Shown piece after piece: positions 20,152 to 28,456 of a stretch of DNA of 64,000 nt. A model generated the notes under the pieces. That model worked only from the letters and a program-made list of their open reading frames with translations. It was not told the DNA's origin and ran no database searches. The stretch comes from Cyanobacteria bacterium FACHB-DQ100. Lineage in GTDB: Bacteria; Cyanobacteriota; Cyanobacteriia; Leptolyngbyales; Leptolyngbyaceae. The translations under genes were made by a program, and so were the position numbers. Position 1 is the first letter of the stretch, and each line of letters starts with the position of its first letter. The DNA lies in NCBI GenBank assembly GCA_014695195.1, contig JACJNW010000025.1:1-64000 (forward strand). The letters are read 5' to 3'.

Positions 20152-20238
20152 AGCCCCCCAAATCTCTAAAGCAAGAAGCTTTGACACCGCTCCAATCTGT
20201 TGGTCTCAAAGCTTCTTAGCGAGAAATTTGGGGGCAGC
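20152..20238. repeat. Long imperfect inverted repeat (MITE- or structured-RNA-like)
   Basis: Two ~35-nt arms, AGC-CCCCCAAAT...AGCTTTGA and its near complement TCAAAGCT...ATTTGGGGGCAGCT, separated by about 20 nt. The arms differ by a few substitutions and indels. It lies between the terminator of the repeat-protein gene and the end of cp12. Similar CCC-AAAT palindromes are dispersed in cyanobacterial genomes. Confidence 0.55.
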
Positions 20239-20294
20239 TATCCGCTCAAAACTAAAAACTCCGTAGCTTACGCGCTGTCAAATTAAACGTCAAA

Positions 20295-20531
20295 TTAAAC
20301 ATCGTAAATGCGACATTCAGCCGCATCAGGATTATCGTCGCAATAAGCAGCTAATGACCCTTTTCCATCCGATCGACGGTGCGAGATTTCAGCTTGAACT
20401 TCTTCGACTGCATCCCAAGCGGTTGCACATTCATCCGACATCGTTCCATTCGTACCGCAAGCATCACGCGCTTGATCAACAAGTTTGGTGAGGCGTTGTT
20501 CGATCGTAATGCCTTCTTTTGCTTCAGTCAT
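20295..20531 (-). CDS. cp12: CP12 Calvin-cycle regulator
   Basis: 78 aa, intrinsically disordered redox protein that clamps GAPDH and phosphoribulokinase into an inactive complex in the dark. Both cysteine pairs are present (Cys25/Cys35 and Cys64/Cys73), as is the AWDAVEE core (residues 38-44) and the C-terminal CDDNPDAAECRIYDV that inserts into GAPDH. Length matches canonical CP12. Redox control of disulfides by thioredoxin is established for the family. Confidence 0.95.
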   Translation of the reverse strand: MTEAKEGITIEQRLTKLVDQARDACGTNGTMSDECATAWDAVEEVQAEISHRRSDGKGSLAAYCDDNPDAAECRIYDV

Positions 20532-20659
20532 AACCTTACCCCTGGTGTAGTGAAGATTGGGCGATTACTTTCAGTTTGCCTCTAGATTTCAGCCTTGTGT
20601 GGTCTTCTACCTTTAATTTAACAATTCACCTCCTATCCCTAAGACCATCTATCACAACT

Positions 20660-21616
20660 TTAGTTATTTCGGCTGACTCGGATATCATCGCTACGTTTGA
20701 GCGATCGTGCCATTTGCTGATGACTTTGAATTGCCTGGTAAATCGCATCTTGCCGTCGCGCTTGATCGCGCTTGATGCTGTAGTAATTGTTGCCAAGACC
20801 AGGAGCATCCCATTGATTCGTCCGAGGATCAAGATACGAGTAGGTACGAGCGTGGAGAACTGCTTCCGAGCCGCGTAAACCCTCTGTATAGGCTTGCCGG
20901 AGACGATCGACATATCCACCCTCTTCGAGTGCTGCGAGCGGCGCTTGGTTTGCCAAATCAATGCCATTTAGCTGTTCTTCGAGTCCAAGCCGCAGTCCCG
21001 CAGAAATGGCATGCCGCTCGATCGCAGCATACTGATTCCGCAGGCGGGCAAGTTGACGACGATCGGCATCATCGGGAGAATCCGCGCCATGTTGATAAGA
21101 GAAGCTGCCCACGTTCCACACCCCGTTACCTGGATCGATGTGCCCCTTGTACGCCCAGGTTTTGCCGCCATCGGGAGTACGAGTTCCTTCCGCGCTTCCG
21201 ACTGCCTTAGCAACCAGGGAGTCTGAACCACCTTCAAACAGTTCATCGGGTGCAACTGCAACTAAGCGATCGTCCGATTGAGCGGCGGATTGACCATTTT
21301 GATCATTGCCACAATTCCTACACACGTCTAGCAGAGCATTATTGGTTGCAACACTGGCTTGAGGTAATGCTTTCGGGCGCTTTACTCCTTCAGTTTCAGG
21401 AGATTGAGCAGGACGAGCAGGAGCTTGAAAGCCGATCGCGGCGGATTTCTTCGGGCTGGTTCCAGTGACAGATGATGTGATTTTAGATTGAGAAGTGACT
21501 GGATTTGCTTTAGAGGTGGGTGGGCTAAAGGTGAGCAGTCCTTGAGCTTGCGCCGATCGCATTCCGCTCAGCGTCAAGACGATGAGGCTGACCATCAAAG
21601 AAGCAAGTTTTTTCAT
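20660..21616 (-). CDS. Secreted lysozyme-like hypothetical protein
   Basis: 318 aa; last gene of a four-gene operon, overlapping the stop of the previous gene by ATGA. Residues 1-24 form a signal peptide (cut near AQA|QG). A low-complexity linker follows, then a folded domain (~130-318) that opens with AEGTRTPDGGKTWAYKGH: an alanine-glutamate-glycine-threonine start followed by a glycine-rich turn resembles the catalytic Glu region of phage-type muramidases. That is only a motif-level similarity. The rest (LEEQLNGIDLANQAPLAAL, ARTYSYLDP) is unknown to me. The context with a lipoprotein and membrane protein supports a cell-wall role. Confidence 0.6.
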   Translation of the reverse strand: MKKLASLMVSLIVLTLSGMRSAQAQGLLTFSPPTSKANPVTSQSKITSSVTGTSPKKSAAIGFQAPARPAQSPETEGVKRPKALPQASVATNNALLDVCRNCGNDQNGQSAAQSDDRLVAVAPDELFEGGSDSLVAKAVGSAEGTRTPDGGKTWAYKGHIDPGNGVWNVGSFSYQHGADSPDDADRRQLARLRNQYAAIERHAISAGLRLGLEEQLNGIDLANQAPLAALEEGGYVDRLRQAYTEGLRGSEAVLHARTYSYLDPRTNQWDAPGLGNNYYSIKRDQARRQDAIYQAIQSHQQMARSLKRSDDIRVSRNN

Positions 21617-22086
21617 CGTGGCTTTAGAGTTCGTTGCAGTAAGCTTTTATCGGGTTCGACGAGTGCCCAGCTTTCGTCGGCTTGCTTGAGTAAGGTGGCA
21701 AATTGCAGAATGGTTCCGGTGGCGATCGCGTCTCCAGCTTTCAGGGTTCCAAGCTTCGGACGATCTAATCCACACAGGCGGAACAAATAGGCGGGTGTAT
21801 CTGCACCTGCAAAGTACACACAGCCGCGTTTGTCGATGTACGCATCTCCGTCTGAGGGAGCATACACCGACTGACCGTTCAGAGCGATCGAAATATCTCC
21901 GAGTCCGCCCGTCACTTTTGCGCCTGCAATCTCATCTCCCGGCTTGAGTTGCCAGCTTTGATAGAGCTTGGGTTCTGAAATCAGGTTCTGACTGTGGGGG
22001 GAAGCAGAACAGCTAGACATTAAAAGCAGAATCAATCCAGCCTTAACGAATCCAGAACTTATATCCCAGATATTGATTCCCTTCAT
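21613..22086 (-). CDS. Lipoprotein with degenerate M23/LysM-like beta domain
   Basis: 157 aa from ATG 22086 (an ATG at 22098 is also possible). A signal segment with lipobox LLLMSSC predicts lipid attachment at the cysteine. The mature part (LKPGDEIAGAKVTGGLGDISI..., YAPSDGDAYIDKRGCVYF) resembles the beta-sheet of M23 peptidase-like domains, including the VYAPSDG turn, but the zinc-binding His residues of that family are not seen. It is therefore at most a non-catalytic relative. It overlaps the upstream gene by 44 bp and the downstream gene by 4 bp. Confidence 0.6.
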   Translation of the reverse strand: MKGINIWDISSGFVKAGLILLLMSSCSASPHSQNLISEPKLYQSWQLKPGDEIAGAKVTGGLGDISIALNGQSVYAPSDGDAYIDKRGCVYFAGADTPAYLFRLCGLDRPKLGTLKAGDAIATGTILQFATLLKQADESWALVEPDKSLLQRTLKPR

Positions 22087-22438
22087 ACGAAACCACAATA
22101 AACGTTTGAGAAGTCGATCGTTCTAGCGCATCAGATGCTACTCGATAGGCTTCACGCTCAGTCTGTGTTCCAGTCCGGAGCGAGAGTGCAGGAAGGGTGC
22201 AGTAAGGCTCTTTTAAGGCTTTGCGGACTGCATCTTTCGGGTCTCCGTTTTTCAGCGTGATCAGCTTTGCAATCTGGTCTTCAGAAACGGTTTGCTGCGA
22301 TCGTACTGATCCTTGACAGTCTAGCCCTGCATCTTTGCTTCCAAATGAAGGGAGTCCCATCGCTTGAAAGAAGATGCCCAACGCTAAGATACCTGCAACC
22401 CCTGCTAACCCTTGGTTAGAGGTAATTTTTTCAGTCAT
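22043..22438 (-). CDS. Small membrane-anchored hypothetical protein
   Basis: 131 aa from the ATG at 22438, which overlaps the TGA of the previous gene by four bases (ATGA); this choice is better than the longer upstream frame. One membrane segment (residues ~9-29, GLAGVAGILALGIFFQAMGL) is followed by a soluble extracytoplasmic domain of ~100 residues with two cysteines (Cys40, Cys80) that could form a disulfide. The family is unknown to me. Third gene from the end of the 23.3-20.7 kb operon. Confidence 0.65.
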   Translation of the reverse strand: MTEKITSNQGLAGVAGILALGIFFQAMGLPSFGSKDAGLDCQGSVRSQQTVSEDQIAKLITLKNGDPKDAVRKALKEPYCTLPALSLRTGTQTEREAYRVASDALERSTSQTFIVVSYEGNQYLGYKFWIR

Positions 22439-23307
22439 AGTTTGCCTCCGACGAACAATCCCAAAGTCACCAGCAACAGTCGGTAAATCCCAATCCGATT
22501 GGCTTGAGGAATAAAGAAAGCGGCGTAAGCGGCTAACAATGCCGGAATACACATCAACACAATCACTGGAATGTTGAGAAATGGCATTGCTGCAACCCAG
22601 TATTTCAGCCCAATTCGCAGCCCTGCTGCTGCTAATATCCAAACGGCAGCATCGATCGCAAGTGCAGCATTCTGTTCGGGTAGTTTGAGGCAGCGCTGCA
22701 ACAGGCGGTATAGAGGCTTGCGGCGACGGATACGAGTGGGGTGAATCCCATTCATCCCACTCGTCGGGCGGAAGGGCGGAATCTCGGTTTGAGGCGGTCT
22801 GCGAGTAAATTGTGGAGCGCGAACGGGAGCGGGTTCAAGCGGCAAGCGCACAGAGCTAGGTTGAGGCGGCGCTGGATGAGCAGAGCGGGTGCGCTCTTGT
22901 GCCTGCATATGTTCGACCGTGGACTTAAGCTCATCGATCGCAATCCAAGTTGCGTTCAGTTGCTCGTTAAATTGGGCCAGCACAGCTTCGAGGGAGGGGG
23001 ACGCTTCCCAGGTGAGCTTTACTCGCGTGGAAGCGGCTTGATTCGCTGCTTTATGGGTCGCCTGGCGCTTGGAGGCGGAGATTTTTGTGCTAGCAGCTTT
23101 TGCAGTTGGTGCTTTTTCAGTTTTCGTGGTGCGGCGTTTTTTCGGAGAGGTCGCATCAGTGGTAGACTCATCACTGCTTGCAGCGGACTCCGGGTTCGAT
23201 TCACTCGCGCTCAGGGGATCAGCGATCGGTTTCGCAAGCTGCCGTTTTGTGCCTGGCTGAGTCTGAGTGATCCGGGTTGACTGGCTTTCTGATTTCAGTT
23301 CTGTCAT
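22435..23307 (-). CDS. Hypothetical membrane protein with disordered basic N-terminus
   Basis: 290 aa, first gene of the operon. Residues 1-95 are Ser/Thr/Lys/Ala-rich and disordered (PKKRRTTKTEKAPTAK-type), 95-130 form a short coiled coil (LEAVLAQFNEQLNATWIAIDE...), 130-190 are Pro/Arg-rich, and the C-terminal 80 residues hold two to three membrane helices. It may be a topological anchor for the secreted proteins encoded downstream. Upstream lies a perfect palindrome that may be its operator. Confidence 0.65.
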   Translation of the reverse strand: MTELKSESQSTRITQTQPGTKRQLAKPIADPLSASESNPESAASSDESTTDATSPKKRRTTKTEKAPTAKAASTKISASKRQATHKAANQAASTRVKLTWEASPSLEAVLAQFNEQLNATWIAIDELKSTVEHMQAQERTRSAHPAPPQPSSVRLPLEPAPVRAPQFTRRPPQTEIPPFRPTSGMNGIHPTRIRRRKPLYRLLQRCLKLPEQNAALAIDAAVWILAAAGLRIGLKYWVAAMPFLNIPVIVLMCIPALLAAYAAFFIPQANRIGIYRLLLVTLGLFVGGKL

Positions 23308-23333
23308 CGCGGCTCCTGGGGCAAGTGAGTCTT

Positions 23334-23349
23334 TAGTACCTTCGTACTA
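23334..23349. promoter_or_regulatory. Palindromic operator-like site upstream of the four-gene operon
   Basis: TAGTACCTTCGTACTA, arms TAGTAC/GTACTA with a 4-bp centre, 27 bp upstream of the first ATG. It is followed by an AT-rich TATATTAGTATTAAT stretch suitable for a -10 region. Operator function is inferred from symmetry and position only. Confidence 0.4.
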
Positions 23350-23509
23350 TATTAGTATTAATGTGCTACCGCTCAAATGTCAATCATATCGATCGAATTC
23401 ATCCCGAAAAAAGCGACATACCATAAAGCGTGAACTTTTGTGATAACAGGTACAAAAGTTTAATTTTGCCTCAATTAGATTGGGGAGAAAGCGAATCTGG
23501 GAGGTCGGT

Positions 23510-23947
23510 ATGGGGTTAAAGACACAGGTTGAAATTTTCCCACTTGAATCCATCAAGGGCGGCATGGCGGAGTTTTACACGCCGCAATCGAGCCATGAAA
23601 CCATGCTGGTGAATATTCCGGCTCAGACGATCGACGATCTGTTCGTTCATCGCACTCAGACCGATCAACTGCTAGTCGTGCGCGGCAGTTTTATTCTGGT
23701 TGTATTACAAAATCGTAGGTATCAATACATTTCGTTAAGCGAAATGAAGCCGCAGGTGGTAAAAATTCCGCCGGGAGTACCGCATGGAGCCATTAATCTC
23801 AGCGGCTCAGCCTGTGTGTTGGTGAACGCCGTGTTAAGACATAGCACTCCTATTGATCGAGATTATCGCCCAATGCGCCGACCAATCCCCTACGATATGA
23901 ATATGGCTCACCAATTACAAAAAATTCATTCTTCTAGCCATGCTTAG
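23510..23947 (+). CDS. Cupin-fold protein (RmlC-like)
   Basis: 145 aa from ATG 23510, which follows GGGAGGTC; the longer frame from 23480 lacks a site. The sequence fits a single cupin barrel: VHRTQTDQLLVVRGSFILVVLQNR (first cupin motif without the full His set) and PPGVPHGAINLSG (second motif with one His). It resembles dTDP-4-dehydrorhamnose 3,5-epimerase-type or sensor cupins, but catalytic residues are not evident. A response regulator gene starts about 65 bp downstream. Confidence 0.65.
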   Translation: MGLKTQVEIFPLESIKGGMAEFYTPQSSHETMLVNIPAQTIDDLFVHRTQTDQLLVVRGSFILVVLQNRRYQYISLSEMKPQVVKIPPGVPHGAINLSGSACVLVNAVLRHSTPIDRDYRPMRRPIPYDMNMAHQLQKIHSSSHA

Positions 23948-24013
23948 TGAATTTTATTTAAGCTTGAATATGCCACTCATAACTGGCATCTAATTCTCTT
24001 TCCCCTGTGTTTC

Positions 24014-24658
24014 ATGCCGCTCACAATTCTTGTTGCAGAAGATGATTTAGGAACCCGCCTCTCGATTTGCGACTATCTCGAATGTTCTGGTTATTCTGTG
24101 GTCTCAGCAGAAAACGGTAAAGATGCGATCGCCCTGCTCGAAACGCATCAGCCGCATTTGATCGTGACCGATGTTTCGATGCCGCTGATGGATGGGTATG
24201 AATTTGTGCGCCAAGTGCGGCGACGACCGGCGCTGCGTTTGTTACCGATCGTATTTCTCACCGGACGCACGGATACCGACGAGCGGGTACGGGGGTATCA
24301 GCTTGGCTGTGATGTTTATCTTGCAAAACCGTTTGAGCTTCCAGAATTGGGTGCAGTCGTGCGGAATCTCCTCGATCGCAGCCAGATGATCGAATCCAGT
24401 TGGCGATCGCGGCAAGAGTTTGAAGTAGCCGCAGAAGCAGAGCGGGAAAAACCAGATATCAACATTGCTTTTACCGATCGCGAACAAGAGGTTTTGACGC
24501 TGCTGAGCGATGGATTATCGAATAATCAGATTGGAGATCGATTGCATCTGAGTTCGCGCACCGTGGAGAAGCATGTTAGTAGTTTGCTAAGAAAAACAGA
24601 CACGAGCAATCGGGCTGAATTGGTGCGATTCGCAATGGAGCATCATTTAGTGCTATAA
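24014..24658 (+). CDS. NarL/LuxR-type response regulator
   Basis: 214 aa. Receiver domain (1-125) with acidic pair E9-D10-D11, phosphoacceptor Asp53 (VTDVSMPLMDG), the conserved Thr in FLTGRTD and Lys in LAKPFELPE. The C-terminal LuxR-type HTH (~150-214) contains LTDREQEVLTLLSDGLSNNQIG-like helices and SSRTVEKHVSSLLRK. No histidine kinase is adjacent, so it is an orphan regulator. It ends at a terminator shared with the dps gene. Confidence 0.9.
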   Translation: MPLTILVAEDDLGTRLSICDYLECSGYSVVSAENGKDAIALLETHQPHLIVTDVSMPLMDGYEFVRQVRRRPALRLLPIVFLTGRTDTDERVRGYQLGCDVYLAKPFELPELGAVVRNLLDRSQMIESSWRSRQEFEVAAEAEREKPDINIAFTDREQEVLTLLSDGLSNNQIGDRLHLSSRTVEKHVSSLLRKTDTSNRAELVRFAMEHHLVL

Positions 24659-24690
24659 AAAACCGCCGGAGTATATCCGGCGGTTTTTTA
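24657..24690. terminator. Bidirectional terminator between response regulator and dps
   Basis: AAAAAACCGCCGG and CCGGCGGTTTTTT, 13-bp perfect arms with a 7-nt loop; A/T tracts on both sides make it work in both directions. Confidence 0.9.
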
Positions 24691-24710
24691 TAGCTTTATG
24701 ACTTAAAATC

Positions 24711-25187
24711 CTACGATTCCAACAAGCTCCGCAGCATCCAAGCCGTCTTCTCATGAATCTGCATCCGTTGAGTCAGTAGATCAGCAGTCGGTTCGTCGTT
24801 GGCTTCATCCACTAAGGGGAACAACGATCGCGCCGTTCTCACCACCGCTTCTTGTCCTTCGACTAGGAGCTTGATCATTTCTTCTGCTTTCGGAACTCCC
24901 GGCGTTTCGGCGATCGAACTTAGCTTCGCATATTCGTTGTAAGTTCCTGGAGCCGGGTAGCCCAGTGCTCGGATGCGTTCTGCGATCGAATCCACTGCTA
25001 AAGCAAGCTCAGTGTATTGTGTCTCAAACATCGTGTGCAACGTTTGAAACATTGGGCCTGTGACATTCCAATGGAAATTGTGCGTTTTCAAATACAGCGT
25101 GTAAGTATCTGCTAGTAAACGCGACAAGCCTTCTGCAATTTCTTGACGCTTGTTATCTTCGATGCCAATGGCAACTTGACTAACCAT
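24711..25187 (-). CDS. dps: Dps-family ferritin-like protein
   Basis: 158 aa; forms dodecamers that oxidise and store iron using H2O2 and protect DNA. The ferroxidase signature is visible: [21 protein letters not shown] (two His about 12 residues apart, then the Asp/Glu of [24 protein letters not shown]). The N-terminus is short and without Lys-rich tail, so DNA binding through the tail is unlikely. A sulfiredoxin gene lies 80 bp upstream in the same direction, another peroxide-defence function. Confidence 0.92.
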   Translation of the reverse strand: MVSQVAIGIEDNKRQEIAEGLSRLLADTYTLYLKTHNFHWNVTGPMFQTLHTMFETQYTELALAVDSIAERIRALGYPAPGTYNEYAKLSSIAETPGVPKAEEMIKLLVEGQEAVVRTARSLFPLVDEANDEPTADLLTQRMQIHEKTAWMLRSLLES

Positions 25188-25269
25188 AGTCTTCTCCTAC
25201 TAAATTTCTAAAAAAGAGTGAGTAGTCCAAACCGTCTTGCTGGCTATTATCCCGCAGCCAACCTGAAAA

Positions 25270-25530
25270 TTAAGCTAAATGTTGCTTAAGAACGGCTCTG
25301 GGTGCGCGTCGCACATTACACAAAATCGTTTCGTGTCCCAGTCGGCTACAGGCTTCGTAGCGATGACAGCCCGAAAATCCGTAATACTGTTCATCCACTT
25401 CTAAAACGTCGATCGGCTCTTGGAGTCCAATCTCCGAAATTGAAGCCATGAGATCTTTAACCTTCTCTTGATCGTTCTGCCGAAATAACGGGCGGCGAAT
25501 CTGATTGATTGGGATTTCTTGAACTCTCAT
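25270..25530 (-). CDS. srx: Sulfiredoxin
   Basis: 86 aa from the ATG at 25530 (MRVQEIPINQI); an upstream ATG at 25545 would add five basic residues. The signature FSGCHRYEA carries the catalytic cysteine that reduces cysteine sulfinic acid in overoxidised 2-Cys peroxiredoxin at the expense of ATP. The ParB/Srx fold is supported by IRRPLFRQNDQEKVKDLMASI. Length is normal for cyanobacterial Srx. It is the gene upstream of dps. Confidence 0.88.
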   Translation of the reverse strand: MRVQEIPINQIRRPLFRQNDQEKVKDLMASISEIGLQEPIDVLEVDEQYYGFSGCHRYEACSRLGHETILCNVRRAPRAVLKQHLA

Positions 25531-25700
25531 GCATCTTCTCTTCATCCAACCTCTATATCATACTCATAATGACTACGACTTGCAAGTTGTTTTTGCAGGT
25601 TTGCTGACATTAAATTCAACGCGTCAAATTCCGCATTCTCAACCATCTGTGTAATCCTGGATCATGCACAAATTGTTCTAGCTTTCTAAGGGAACCCAAC

Positions 25701-26852
25701 ATGGACGACAAGCTGATGCTCATGATTCCGGGACCAACTCCGGTGCCGGAGCAGGTCTTATCGGCAATGGCAAAACATCCGATCGGACACCGGAGCGGTG
25801 ATTTTGGCAAAATTGTGGCAGAAGTCACCCAAAATCTCAAATGGCTGCACCAAACGCAAAATGATTTACTCATCCTGGCTGCCAGTGGGACAGGCGCAAT
25901 GGAAGCCGGAATTATTAACTTTCTCAGTCCGGGCGATCGCGTGTTAGTCGGATCAAACGGTAAGTTTGGAGAGCGCTGGGCAGAAGTCACCGATGCTTAT
26001 GGACTGCAAACCGAGCGCGTCACGGCAGAATGGGGTAAACCGCTTGACCCCGAAGTGTTTCGCGAGAAGTTGGAGAGCGATCGCGATAAGCAAATCAAAG
26101 CGGTGATTATCACGCACAGCGAAACCTCGACCGGAGTGATCAACGATCTCGAAGCGATCAATCGCCACGTTAAAGCCCACGGCGAAGCGTTAATCATTGT
26201 TGATACGGTGACGAGCTTAGGAGCAACCAGCGTTCCTGTCGATGAATGGGGTTTAGATGTGGTTGCATCCGGATCGCAAAAAGGCTATATGATTCCACCC
26301 GGATTAGGCTTTGTTGCTGTGAGCCCAAAAGCTTGGGAAGCGTACAAAACGGCAAAACTTCCCCGCTACTATTTGGATTTGGGCAAATATCGCAAGTCGA
26401 GTGCCAAAGATACCACTCCATTCACCCCTGCGATTAACTTGTTCTACGCAATGCAAGCCGCATTGAGAATGATGCAGGCAGAAGGATTAGAAAACATCTT
26501 TGCGCGACATGAACGGCATCGGCAAGCTACCCGTGCGGCGGTTCAAGGGCTGGGAATGCCCTTGTTTGCAGCAGATGAATGCAGCAGTCCGGCGATTACT
26601 GCGGTAATGCCGAACGGAGTTGATGCAGAAAAAATTCGTAGCATCATGCGGAAACGGTTTGATATTGCGCTGGCAGGCGGACAAGATCACCTCAAGGGTC
26701 AGATTTTCCGCATTGGACACCTGGGATTTGTTAGCGATCGCGACATTCTCACAGCGATTTCTGCGCTCGAAGCAACCCTGCAAGAACTTGGCTACGATGG
26801 CTTTACGCCTGGCGCAGGAATTGCGGCGGCGGCTAAAGTTTTGGCAGGTTAG
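25701..26852 (+). CDS. Class V aminotransferase (alanine/serine--glyoxylate type)
   Basis: 383 aa PLP enzyme. The start MIPGPTPVPEQVLSAM, the GTGAMEAGIINFL motif (phosphate binding), the VDTVTSLGATSVPVDEWGLD segment with the PLP-nitrogen Asp, and the Schiff-base lysine in ASGSQKGYMIPPG all fit the small-subunit hydrogenase-like/AGT group. In cyanobacteria it probably serves photorespiratory glyoxylate or serine metabolism. Its 3' end overlaps the convergent Wzy-like gene by 20 bp. Confidence 0.9.
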   Translation: MDDKLMLMIPGPTPVPEQVLSAMAKHPIGHRSGDFGKIVAEVTQNLKWLHQTQNDLLILAASGTGAMEAGIINFLSPGDRVLVGSNGKFGERWAEVTDAYGLQTERVTAEWGKPLDPEVFREKLESDRDKQIKAVIITHSETSTGVINDLEAINRHVKAHGEALIIVDTVTSLGATSVPVDEWGLDVVASGSQKGYMIPPGLGFVAVSPKAWEAYKTAKLPRYYLDLGKYRKSSAKDTTPFTPAINLFYAMQAALRMMQAEGLENIFARHERHRQATRAAVQGLGMPLFAADECSSPAITAVMPNGVDAEKIRSIMRKRFDIALAGGQDHLKGQIFRIGHLGFVSDRDILTAISALEATLQELGYDGFTPGAGIAAAAKVLAG

Positions 26853-28260
26853 GGACGATCGCAATGGGGTTTGCTGCTTGCTGCGTTTCATACAATCGAG
26901 CCGCAGCAGTTAACCCCATAAATCCCCATAGCACCATGCCAAACGGAATCAGCATGACGGTATTGAGACTGATTTGCGACACGATCGCAATTACAATAGC
27001 GCGACAGGCTCCGACAAATGGATCGCTCGAAGCTTGCCGGACTTGCAGCGCTCCAAACACCAGCAGTGCCATTCCTGCAACATAAGGAATGGTGCCAACC
27101 CAGCCTAAATTGAGGAATAACGTAAGAATACCGCTATCGTTTCCCCCAATATTTGAATCTCGAATCACGTATCCTAACCCACGCCCTTCAAATTCGCTGA
27201 GGGCATCGTTGAGAAGATTGGTATAACCGATACTGCGATCGATAAAGCTGCCATCCTGCTGCCCTGCAAAGAATGTTTGTAGCCGCGAATTGATCACCGT
27301 TGAGAATGGCTCAACCATCGTTAAGGGCAACACAGCCAGCGACATCAGCATCAACGTGACGATCAGTCGCATTTGCAGCCTGGGTTTCAACGATGGGAGA
27401 TAGACAATCAATCCGATGAGCCAGCTTAACCAAGCGGTTCTCACCAACGTTAGCAGCAATGCAAGATATCCGAATCCTGATGATACAAGCTTCAACGGAC
27501 TCTTAATCGCAAACAGTAATAAGACACCCGCCACCATCGTTGCGGCGAACGGCTGTGGAGAGTGCATCGTGCTAAAGACTCGAATCGATAACGGGTTCGG
27601 TGTTCCAAATGAATAAATCATCAGAACGTTAATCAGATTTTGTAGCCAATACTGATCCCACAAAGGCGCAACTAGGAACTGAATGACACCGTAAACGCCC
27701 ATCACCAGTGTTCCCCAGAGAAATACTCGCTCTGTAACGCGCTTGAGTTCTGGAAATCGTCGCCAGTGAGAAAATAAGTAATAGCCAAACACGATCGGAG
27801 TCAGCCAGTTTAACAGCGCAACGATCACCGTTTGGATCTGATATTCCATTAGTCCGATAAACGCTCCGTATAACACTGCGATCGTAGATAGGACAAACGG
27901 TAAACCATTCCCTCGAATTGCTTTGGGCAATTGAATCAGCAATGTTAGCGTCGATAATAATGACACTAGAAACGGAGCTAGTAAAACTGGATTAGGATCA
28001 AGCCATCCAACCTCCCAATCGATCAGGCGTCGGACAAAGGGTGTGAGAAACCAAAGCCACCAGGTAAAGCCAATGTAGAACATTGGGTAGCGAAAAAATA
28101 GCAGCGCTCCCACTGCTAAACTTCCGATAGGAAAAGCAAGTCTAAGAATTGAGGCAACGTTAACCGCAAGACACAGCACCGTAAACGCAATCAATCCCCC
28201 AATCAGAAGCCAGGGTTCAGAGAGTTGCGGGGATTTGGGTTGGGGTTGGGTGCTGTACAT
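26833..28260 (-). CDS. O-antigen ligase/polymerase-like membrane protein (Wzy/WaaL type)
   Basis: 475 aa with about 11-12 membrane helices and one larger periplasmic loop (~330-390, ending FEGRGLGYVIRDSNIGGNDSGIL). That loop with its Arg and the GxGxG/NDSGIL motif is the layout of Wzy_C/O-antigen ligase proteins, which join polyprenyl-linked repeat units. It begins the polysaccharide cluster (26.8-37.6 kb). Exact role as polymerase or ligase is not decidable from sequence. Confidence 0.78.
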   Translation of the reverse strand: MYSTQPQPKSPQLSEPWLLIGGLIAFTVLCLAVNVASILRLAFPIGSLAVGALLFFRYPMFYIGFTWWLWFLTPFVRRLIDWEVGWLDPNPVLLAPFLVSLLSTLTLLIQLPKAIRGNGLPFVLSTIAVLYGAFIGLMEYQIQTVIVALLNWLTPIVFGYYLFSHWRRFPELKRVTERVFLWGTLVMGVYGVIQFLVAPLWDQYWLQNLINVLMIYSFGTPNPLSIRVFSTMHSPQPFAATMVAGVLLLFAIKSPLKLVSSGFGYLALLLTLVRTAWLSWLIGLIVYLPSLKPRLQMRLIVTLMLMSLAVLPLTMVEPFSTVINSRLQTFFAGQQDGSFIDRSIGYTNLLNDALSEFEGRGLGYVIRDSNIGGNDSGILTLFLNLGWVGTIPYVAGMALLVFGALQVRQASSDPFVGACRAIVIAIVSQISLNTVMLIPFGMVLWGFMGLTAAARLYETQQAANPIAIVPNLPKL

Positions 28261-28343
28261 AAAGTCGGTGGGGTGAGTCTGGGCTAGTAGAGGTGGAATG
28301 TAGGAAGAGGAGATTTTTGCTCTGGTTTGGGCGGCTTCTTGCT

Positions 28344-28413
28344 CCCTAAATCCCTTACGAGTGAGGGACTTTGAATTATTGGCTGAAGTCCCCCGCTTGT
28401 GGGGAATTTAGGG
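28344..28413. repeat. Cyanobacterial palindromic repeat (CCCTAAATCCC type)
   Basis: Inverted repeat with outer arms CCCTAAATCCC and GGGGAATTTAGGG and inner arms GAGGGACTT and AAGTCCCCC around a ~15-nt loop. It sits between the polysaccharide polymerase gene and the upstream glycosyltransferase. This 70-bp pattern recurs as a dispersed, MITE-like element in many filamentous cyanobacteria; that statement is from general knowledge. Confidence 0.6.
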
Positions 28414-28456
28414 CGACCTGGATTCAGCATCGAAGCGAATTTTGCCGGATTGAGAT

